44,879 nucleotides of DNA, from positions 1-44,879 of the forward strand of contig DASPXK010000055.1 in the NCBI GenBank assembly GCA_035637315.1, read 5' to 3'. Made by a program: the position numbers and the translations under genes. The notes under the pieces are model-generated. The model searched no databases. It was not told where the DNA came from and was given only the letters and a program-made list of their open reading frames with translations. Positions 39,699-44,879 of this stretch are shown here, one piece after another (the first letter of the stretch is position 1; each line of letters begins with the position of its first letter). This DNA is from DASPXK01 sp035637315 (GTDB lineage Bacteria; Chloroflexota; UBA6077; JACCZL01).

Positions 39699-40273
39699 CC
39701 CCTCGCCCTCCAGGTACGTTCAAAGGCGACGAGGGCCTCCAGCTGGCGGTCGTTCGGCGCGGCCTGCCAGCGCGAGTTCCGCATCACGCGCAGCGCCTCG
39801 GTGGGTGTGTAGCCCTGGGCCACCAGGATCGCCAGGCCCATGAGCGGGCCCCGCCCAACGCCATGCTTGCAGTGCGCGTATATCTGGCCCCCGCGCCCTA
39901 GGCGCTCGATAGCCCACGCCGCCCCACGCGCGAGCTGTTCCTGTGACGCCGCGTAGCGGTCGGCTGCGGGCAGGTGCAGCAGCTCGATACCCAGCGCATT
40001 CAGCGCTGCTTCGTCGTCGCGGTCCTCTTCGCGCAGATCGATCACCGCGGTCACGCCCATCTCCTTGAGGCGCGGGTACGCCTTGGCTGGAATGGCGCCG
40101 CCGACGACGAGCTGGGGAGTGACGCGGCCCAGATTGAGCTGCGTACCGTGGATCAGAGTCGAGTACTCGAGAACGCGGGCCACGCCCCGAAGCCAGAGCT
40201 TGCGGAGGAGCTCGAGCCAGTGGAACAGTCCGCGCTGGTCGGCGGATCGCTCGTGCGGGTCGCGGAGCGGCAT
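39695..40273 (-). CDS. Dual-specificity/tyrosine phosphatase-like protein
   Basis: 192-residue cysteine phosphatase. The P-loop HCKHGVGRG at 134-142 supplies nucleophile Cys135 and Arg141 (HCx5R). Upstream, LKEMGVTAVIDLREEDRDDE at 70-89 and LLHLPAADR match the DSP fold, including a likely general acid around Asp104. An N-terminal 50 residues contain a basic/hydrophobic stretch (FHWLELLRKLWLRGVARVLE) that may sit on the membrane, as in PTPMT1-like enzymes that act on phosphatidylglycerophosphate. Tail-to-tail with the CoA-transferase (4-base overlap of the ends). Phosphoprotein, phosphoinositide or PGP could be the substrate. Confidence 0.87.
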   Translation of the reverse strand: MPLRDPHERSADQRGLFHWLELLRKLWLRGVARVLEYSTLIHGTQLNLGRVTPQLVVGGAIPAKAYPRLKEMGVTAVIDLREEDRDDEAALNALGIELLHLPAADRYAASQEQLARGAAWAIERLGRGGQIYAHCKHGVGRGPLMGLAILVAQGYTPTEALRVMRNSRWQAAPNDRQLEALVAFERTWRARG

Positions 40274-40300
40274 GTTCAGTGGGCTAGCGTCATCCGATCT

Positions 40301-40342
40301 GCGGGCTGTCGTAAGCGGGCTGTCGTAAGCGGGCTGTCGTAA
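40301..40342. repeat. Three perfect 14-base tandem repeats
   Basis: GCGGGCTGTCGTAA occurs three times without change, just upstream of the phosphatase start and next to the 26-base inverted repeat. With no spacers it is not a CRISPR array. Confidence 0.9.
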
Positions 40343-40350
40343 TTAGTGTT

Positions 40351-40422
40351 GTCATCCTGAGCGAAGCGAAGGATCCGTGCCCTGCGCCCAGATCGCGGAT
40401 CCTTCGCTTCGCTCAGGATGAC
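40351..40422. repeat. Perfect 26-base inverted repeat (TCCTGAGCGAAGCGAAGGA type)
   Basis: Left arm 40351-40376 starts GTCATCCTGAGCG and ends AAGGATCC; right arm 40397-40422 is its exact reverse complement; the loop is 20 bases. It lies ten bases after the korB stop, in the gap to the phosphatase gene. Elements with TCCTGAGCGAAGCGAAGGA cores are known as dispersed repeats in diverse genomes. Confidence 0.92.
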
Positions 40423-40432
40423 TGTGAATAGG

Positions 40433-41302
40433 CTACACGAACTCGAGCTTGAGAGCCTCGTAGTCGTTGACGCGACCGTTCATCGGCTGGCGGACCAACG
40501 GGCCGGCCTGCAGCTCGCTGACCTGCTCCTCGTAGGTCGGGCGGTCCTCGGTCTGGTACAGGATCCCGATTGGGATCCGATCGCCCCACTCTTGCGCTTT
40601 CTGCCACGCCATGTCACGGCTGGAGGGGTCGTAGCCCTCCTCTTCCTCGAGCTTGTAGACGCGTGCGCGGAACCAGTCGTACGTGTTCAGTTTGTTGTAG
40701 GTCACGCACGGCTGCATGCAATCCACCAGAGCGTAGCCGCGATGCTGAATGGCCTTCTGGAGCACTACTCCCATCTGTTTGACGTCGCCCGCGAAGGTAC
40801 GCGAGACGAAGGTGGCCCCAGCCGCCAGCGCCAGGGCCAGCGGGTTGATCGCGAACTCGATCGCGCCTTCGGGCGAGAAGCTCGAGATGTAGCCCTTCTC
40901 GCTGGTCGGCGAATACTGCCCCTTAGTCAGCCCGTAGACCTGGTTGTTCTCCACGACGTGGACAATGGCGGGGTTGCGACGCATGGCGTGGATGAAGTGA
41001 CCCTGCCCGATGCCGTAGCCGTCGCCGTCGCCCGTGACGGCGATCACCTTCAGCTCATGGTTGGCTAGCTTGAGCCCCTGGGCAACCGGCAGCGCCCGGC
41101 CGTGGATCGAGTTGTAGCCATTCACATGCATGTAATGCGGCAGCTTCGAGCCACAGCCGATGCCCGACACCAGGATCGCCTGGTGCGGGTACATGTCGAG
41201 CCCGGCCAGGGCGGCCTTGATGCCAGCCAGGATGCCAAAGTCACCGCAGCCAGGGCACCAGGTGGATTTCTCGGTAGTGTTGAAGAGCTTTAGATCAGAC
41301 AC
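40433..41302 (-). CDS. korB: 2-oxoacid:ferredoxin oxidoreductase, beta subunit
   Basis: TPP-binding catalytic subunit of a 2-oxoacid (probably 2-oxoglutarate) oxidoreductase, 289 residues, cytosolic. It begins with TEKSTWCPGCGDFGILAGIK at 10-29 and SGIGCGSKLPHYM near 46-58. The TPP/Mg motif is GDGDGYGIGQGHF at about 91-103 ending in VENNQVYGLTKGQYSPTSEK. Oxidative decarboxylation yields acyl-CoA, CO2 and reduced ferredoxin; the reverse reaction serves carbon fixation in some lineages. It overlaps the end of korA by eight bases and is translated with it. Separate delta/ferredoxin subunits are absent, as usual for the two-subunit type. Confidence 0.94.
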   Translation of the reverse strand: MSDLKLFNTTEKSTWCPGCGDFGILAGIKAALAGLDMYPHQAILVSGIGCGSKLPHYMHVNGYNSIHGRALPVAQGLKLANHELKVIAVTGDGDGYGIGQGHFIHAMRRNPAIVHVVENNQVYGLTKGQYSPTSEKGYISSFSPEGAIEFAINPLALALAAGATFVSRTFAGDVKQMGVVLQKAIQHRGYALVDCMQPCVTYNKLNTYDWFRARVYKLEEEEGYDPSSRDMAWQKAQEWGDRIPIGILYQTEDRPTYEEQVSELQAGPLVRQPMNGRVNDYEALKLEFV

Positions 41303-43058
41303 CGACCAACACCTCCTGTCGGACCTTGCTCACGACCTCGCCGGGCGATAGCGGCCTGCCATCGTACTTATTGATGCGCTCGTCGGCCTTGCGGCCGGTC
41401 AGTTTGCGGATATGCCGCGCGAGCTGGCCGGTGTAGTTCTGCTCGACCACGATCATCCGGTTGAGGCCGAGGATCAGGTCTGTCAGCCTGTCCTCGTCCA
41501 GGGGGCTGATGTCGACGAACTGGAGCACGTTGGTGGGATGTCCATCCGCGTTCAGACGCTCCATCGCCTCGATCAAAGATCCGGTCGTAGAGCCGAAGCC
41601 GACCAGGGTGGTCTCGGCCTGCTCCGGGCCGTAACGGAGCGGCATCCGCATGTCCTCGCCGGCCGCGCGCTGGTCTTTCCGCATCCGCTTCTCCATCTGG
41701 CGGTTGCGGACCTCGCCGTCCTCCGTGATCAGGCCCTCCACGTTGTGCTCGTCGCCGGTCGTGATGTAGACGGCCCCGGGGTGACCCGGCAAGGCGCGCG
41801 GCGAGATGCCCGATTCGGTGAGCGTGTGCCGCTCGTACGGTTGGATGAGCCTGTCGAGCGCCTCATAGTCGAGCGTCTCGCCGCGATCGATCATCACCTG
41901 CGAGAAGTCGATCCCATTCATCTCCAGCGTGCGAGCCTGGTTGGACAGGAATAGGTCGCTCAAAATGATGACTGGCGTCTGGTATTTCTCGGCCAGATTG
42001 AAGGCGCGATAGCCGGCCTCGAAGCACTGCTCGACTGTCCCGGGCGCGATCACCAGGCGGGGGAACTCGCCGTGCGAGGCCGAGAGCACGAACTCGAGGT
42101 CCGGCTGCTCGGTTCGGGTCGGCAACCCGGTCGACGGTCCGCCGCGCTGGACCTCGACGATCACGAGTGGCGTCTCGGTCATCGCCGCCAGGCCGTACGA
42201 CTCGACCATCAGGCAGAAGCCGCCACCGGAGCTGGCGGTCATCGCGCGAACGCCGGCGTGCGAGGCGCCGATGGCGAACAGGATCGCCGCCGTCTCGTCC
42301 TCGGTCTGCTTCTGAACGACGCCAAACTGCTTGGCGTGGGCCGCCAGCCATTCCGTGATCGTGCTGGCCGGAGTCATCGGATAGGTCGAGATGAAGCGGC
42401 AGCCGGCCGCGAGCGCGCCCATGGCCAGTGCCTGGTTGCCATTGACGATCATCCGCTGCGGAGCGCCTGGAATCGTCGCGATCTTCCAGCCGAAGTCGCC
42501 CCCAAACTGCTCGAGGGCCATGTCGTACGCGGCGCGCGCCACCTTCAGGTTGTTCTGAACCGTCTCTGCGCCCTTGCGCTTGAAGTTGGTCTCGATGATA
42601 TCGGCGATGCGATCGAAGTCAAAGCTGGTGATACCGGCCGTCGCGCCCAGCGCGGCGGTGTTCATCATGATCTTGTGGCCGCCCTGCTCCTCGGCAATCT
42701 TGATCAGCGGCATCTCGAAATCGTGGATACCGCGCTCTTCAAGCTGACTCGGGTCGACTTTGATGCCGGCGTCGTGCAGGATGCCGCCGCCTCGGACGAC
42801 CTCGGGGGTGTGGATATCGACCGCGTTCTTGTTGAACGCCAACAGCAGGTGCACGGCGTCGTCGAACGTGTGGAGCGGATGCTCGCCGACGCGAACCTGG
42901 TAGAAGTTGTGGCCGCCCCGTATCCGCGACATGTAGTCCATCACGCCGAAGACGTACAGCCCGCCCCGTACCACCGCTTTGGCGAACCCCGCCCCGCCGG
43001 ATTCCACACCTTGCCCGGCCTCGCCGGCGATCTTGATGCTGAGGTCATTCGTGGGCAT
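41295..43058 (-). CDS. korA: 2-oxoacid:ferredoxin oxidoreductase, fused gamma-alpha subunit
   Basis: 587-residue partner of KorB. Residues 1-185 are the gamma domain (IAGEAGQGVESGGAGFAKAV, DYMSRIRGGHNFYQVRVGEH). Residues about 200-587 are the alpha (pyrimidine-binding) domain: GNQALAMGALAAGCRFISTY, PMTPASTITEWL, TEDETAAILFAIGASHAGVR, TASSGGGFCLMVESYGLAAM and GGPSTGLPTRTEQPDLEFVL. The GPSTGLPTRTEQ region is typical of 2-oxoglutarate-type KorA. ATG 43058 has GGAGCGG upstream. A promoter with TTGAAT-17-TATAAT lies about 140 bases upstream. Whether the pyruvate, branched-chain or 2-oxoglutarate substrate is used is not certain. Confidence 0.94.
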   Translation of the reverse strand: MPTNDLSIKIAGEAGQGVESGGAGFAKAVVRGGLYVFGVMDYMSRIRGGHNFYQVRVGEHPLHTFDDAVHLLLAFNKNAVDIHTPEVVRGGGILHDAGIKVDPSQLEERGIHDFEMPLIKIAEEQGGHKIMMNTAALGATAGITSFDFDRIADIIETNFKRKGAETVQNNLKVARAAYDMALEQFGGDFGWKIATIPGAPQRMIVNGNQALAMGALAAGCRFISTYPMTPASTITEWLAAHAKQFGVVQKQTEDETAAILFAIGASHAGVRAMTASSGGGFCLMVESYGLAAMTETPLVIVEVQRGGPSTGLPTRTEQPDLEFVLSASHGEFPRLVIAPGTVEQCFEAGYRAFNLAEKYQTPVIILSDLFLSNQARTLEMNGIDFSQVMIDRGETLDYEALDRLIQPYERHTLTESGISPRALPGHPGAVYITTGDEHNVEGLITEDGEVRNRQMEKRMRKDQRAAGEDMRMPLRYGPEQAETTLVGFGSTTGSLIEAMERLNADGHPTNVLQFVDISPLDEDRLTDLILGLNRMIVVEQNYTGQLARHIRKLTGRKADERINKYDGRPLSPGEVVSKVRQEVLVGV

Positions 43059-43202
43059 TCCGCCGCTCCAAAATTACTCCGCGATCGGCGCTGGCACGAG
43101 TTGCAGCCGCGAAAAGGGGACGAGCCGCCCTCGCGCAAATGGTGGGCGACCTGTCCCCAGCGTCCACATCGTCGTCAAGCGCCAGGCTTGCTTCCGGCTC
43201 GG

Positions 43203-43231
43203 ATTATAAATCGCGCTTTGTCCTGATTCAA
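43203..43231 (-). promoter_or_regulatory. Sigma-70-type promoter for korA-korB
   Basis: On the minus strand TTGAAT (43226-43231), 17 bases, then TATAAT (43203-43208): a near-consensus promoter. Transcription would start near 43196, giving a leader of about 137 bases before korA; I see no known riboswitch in it. Confidence 0.65.
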
Positions 43232-43252
43232 CTCATTTTGATGGATGACCTG

Positions 43253-43378
43253 TCCTAACCTAACCCCCTAACCCCCTTCCCTAAAGGGAAGGGGGAACTG
43301 GGAAGGGGGAACTGGGAAGGGGGAACTTGTCGGCTAGCGCCCCTTCCCTTCAGGGAAGGGGCTGGGGGGTAGGTGAAA
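43253..43378. repeat. Cluster of CCCTTCCC-family palindromes
   Basis: TCCTAACCTAACCCCCTAAC and CCCCTTCCCTAAAGGGAAGG are the inverse orientation of the element at 16498-16541. It is followed by direct copies of GGGAACTGGGAAGG and a second hairpin CCCCTTCCCTTCAGGGAAGG at about 43340. The right end encodes the last residues and stop of the acyl-CoA ligase. Confidence 0.75.
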
Positions 43379-44879
43379 ACGCCTCGTCCCGGAGAGCTGC
43401 TTTGTCCACCCGTTCGGTCGCGGTCTTCGGGAGCCTGTCGCGGACCTCGATGAAGCGGGGGACCATGAATCTCGAGAGCTTGGCCCGGCAGTAAGAGACC
43501 AGCTCGCGCGAGTCTATGGTCGCGCCGGGCCGCGGGACAACACACAGCCTGACCTCTTCCTCTCCGAGTGCGGATGGGACGCCAACGGCGGCCGATTCCA
43601 GCACATGGGGGTGGGCGTTGACTACCTGCTCGATCTCGTAGGCGGCGATGTTCTCGCCACGCCGGCGGATGCAGTCTTTGAGGCGGCCGACGTAGCGAAA
43701 GTAGCCGTCCTCGTCTCTTGATCCGAGGTCACCCGAGTAATACCAGCCGTCCTCGCGGAACGCCAGCCGTGTGGCTGCCCTGTCGTCGAGGTAGCCGAGC
43801 GCGATATCGCCTCGGTTCGCTGGACGGATGATGATCTCGCCACGCGCGCCGGCTGGCACTTCTTGCCCACGAGGGTCGACGATTTTGGCCTCAAAGCGCC
43901 CGTCTGTTGGCTTGCCCACGGTGCCCACCCTGCGCAGGTCCGGAGGTGGCATGAGCCACAACGCGACCATCTCGGTCTGGCCGTAGGTCTCCACGATCTC
44001 GAGACCGAAGCGCCGCTCGAAGGCCTCCCACAGCCAAGGTGGCGTCGCCGCCCCAACCGCTCGACGAACCGGATTAGCGGCGTCGTCCGGGCACGGCGGC
44101 CGATTGAACAGCAGTGTCAGCACCGAGCCGACGAACGTGAACACAGCCGCCCCGTAACGACGGGTTTGCTCCCAGAAACCGAACGGGCTGAAGCCCTGGT
44201 CGATCGCGACGCTCGCGCCACCAAGCAGGCTTCCCAGGACTGTGCCCATCGCGGTGACGTGGAACAGTGGCAAGCAAGTGTACGCCGTGTCCTGCTCGGC
44301 AATGCCGAGAAGATGGGTGTAGTTGAGGCCGTGCTGAAGCTGGGCCTGGCGCCCGATCAGCACGCCTTTGGGCCGCCCTGTGGTGCCCGAGGTGTACATG
44401 ATGGCGGCCAGTCCGTCCGCTGGCAGCGGCGGCTGGGGCAACAGGCCGCTAGGCGCAGCGTCCAGCAGCTCTCCGAAGGCGGGCCAACGCGCTGTCCGCT
44501 CGCTCGAAGGCGGTCCGACCCGGATGACCTGAGCGAGCGCGTCACCACCTGCGCTCGCAAAGTCCTGGAGCGACTTTGCGCCCACGACGGCCAGGTCGAG
44601 CCGAGCATGCCCGAGCAGATAGCGCAAACTCCCACCCCTGAGTCGGGAATTCATCGGCACCATCACCGCACCGAGCTTGGCGAGCGCCAGCCAGCACCAG
44701 AGCATCTCGGGCCCGTTCGGCAGCATCAGCGCCACTCTAGAGCCCGGGCGAGCGCCAGCGTCCCGAAGCGCCCACGCGGCTCGATCGATCGAGGCGTTCA
44801 GCTCGGCGTAGCTTTGGCAGAAGTCGCCGAACCGGACGGCCAGCCGGTCCGGATGTCGCTGGACACGCCCCTCGAGCGC
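43350..44879 (-). CDS. Acyl-CoA synthetase / AMP-dependent ligase (N-terminus cut by window edge)
   Basis: ANL-superfamily enzyme that activates a carboxylic acid with ATP and CoA; 509 residues are visible. It enters the window at ALEGRVQRHPDRLAVRFG, part of the N-terminal domain. The ATP motif is IMYTSGTTGRPKGVLIG, the second adenylate motif ETYGQTEMVAL, and the hinge YVGRLKDCIRRRGENIAAYE with the C-terminal catalytic Lys in LPKTATERVDKAAL. The pattern resembles crotonobetaine/carnitine-CoA ligases (CaiC) and short- or medium-chain acyl-CoA ligases. The final residues (FSPTPQPLP) and stop come from a CCCTTCCC palindrome. The nearby CoA-transferase and CoA-lyase fit a shared organic-acid pathway. 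Confidence 0.92.
   Translation of the reverse strand, partial: ALEGRVQRHPDRLAVRFGDFCQSYAELNASIDRAAWALRDAGARPGSRVALMLPNGPEMLWCWLALAKLGAVMVPMNSRLRGGSLRYLLGHARLDLAVVGAKSLQDFASAGGDALAQVIRVGPPSSERTARWPAFGELLDAAPSGLLPQPPLPADGLAAIMYTSGTTGRPKGVLIGRQAQLQHGLNYTHLLGIAEQDTAYTCLPLFHVTAMGTVLGSLLGGASVAIDQGFSPFGFWEQTRRYGAAVFTFVGSVLTLLFNRPPCPDDAANPVRRAVGAATPPWLWEAFERRFGLEIVETYGQTEMVALWLMPPPDLRRVGTVGKPTDGRFEAKIVDPRGQEVPAGARGEIIIRPANRGDIALGYLDDRAATRLAFREDGWYYSGDLGSRDEDGYFRYVGRLKDCIRRRGENIAAYEIEQVVNAHPHVLESAAVGVPSALGEEEVRLCVVPRPGATIDSRELVSYCRAKLSRFMVPRFIEVRDRLPKTATERVDKAALRDEAFSPTPQPLP

Noticed and set aside
40301..40342. CRISPR-like direct repeats
   Set aside because: Units are 14 bases and contiguous, with no spacers and no cas genes.
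40351..40422. Intrinsic terminator after korB
   Set aside because: The hairpin is perfect but no T-tract follows on the minus strand, so only a non-classical terminator or RNA-stability role could be claimed.
43059..43196. Riboswitch in the 137-base korA leader
   Set aside because: No known riboswitch core was recognised.
42072..43226. Long plus-strand open frame opposite korA
   Set aside because: Same mirror effect; composition rich in Arg, Asp and His with no domain motif.
1..44879. Insertion sequences, phage genes or integrases
   Set aside because: No transposase, integrase or structural phage protein was recognised in any frame; the repeats have no coding capacity.

Overview
The window is a GC-rich bacterial chromosome segment packed with genes, with many GTG and TTG starts and few Shine-Dalgarno-poor gaps longer than 150 bases. 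The gene set (radC-mreBCD-rodA, rpmB facing fakA-fakB-recG, rsmD-coaD, a phosphoglucose isomerase of the type usually fused to transaldolase, fused-subunit 2-oxoacid:acceptor oxidoreductase, several GT-C membrane glycosyltransferases) fits an uncultured-type Chloroflexota (Thermomicrobia/Ellin6529-like). That placement is inference from gene content, not a phylogeny. There is no rRNA, intact tRNA, transposase, phage gene or CRISPR array.

Layout. 1-2446 (-): a peptide-type ABC transporter lipoprotein (cut by the left edge) and a Gfo/Idh/MocA dehydrogenase. 2585-4270 (+): phosphoglucose isomerase, probably on a leaderless mRNA. 4293-7106 (-): a large Upf1/Dna2-like helicase with a basic disordered tail. 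7107-8700: a decayed patch with a DUF4160 gene broken by an in-frame TGA, an intact DUF2442 gene, a frameshifted antitoxin-like gene and a tRNA-Pro-like 5' half. 8701-14778 (-): cell-shape operon radC, mreB, mreC, mreD, rodA, then a slipin and a 5-formyl-THF cyclo-ligase-like gene; the usual mrdA (PBP2) is missing. 14784-16526 (+): fmt and rpe. 16531-16725 (-): rpmB. 16878-21897 (+): fakA, fakB, recG. 22143-25273 (-): a GNAT acetyltransferase, a frameshifted amidohydrolase and an AmrS-type radical SAM protein. 25356-28861 (+): rsmD, coaD, then five small poorly known genes. 28862-34719 (-): LysM protein, SDR, alpha/beta hydrolase, two tandem paralogous GT-C membrane proteins, a MIP18-family Fe-S factor. 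34880-37330 (+): a third GT-C protein carrying a C-terminal PA14 domain. 37433-44879: HpcH/HpaI lyase and CaiB/BaiF CoA-transferase (divergent), a dual-specificity phosphatase, korB-korA and an acyl-CoA ligase cut by the right edge.

How the genes work together. The mre/rodA block builds the rod-shape elongation machinery. FakA-FakB activates fatty acids, next to recG, rsmD and coaD housekeeping genes. The right end (CoA-transferase, CoA-lyase, 2-oxoacid oxidoreductase, acyl-CoA ligase) reads as organic-acid/CoA-ester metabolism. The three GT-C proteins suggest lipid-linked sugar transfer at the cell envelope.

The most striking feature is not a gene. At least seven families of short self-complementary repeats sit in the gene junctions. 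They often fill the whole gap between two genes, supply stop codons or protein tails, abut start codons with no visible ribosome binding site, or run through coding sequence (recG, radC, rpe, a GT-C gene, the ligase). I see no sign of a wholly new defence or metabolic system; the repeats and the decayed toxin-antitoxin-like patch are the best leads.
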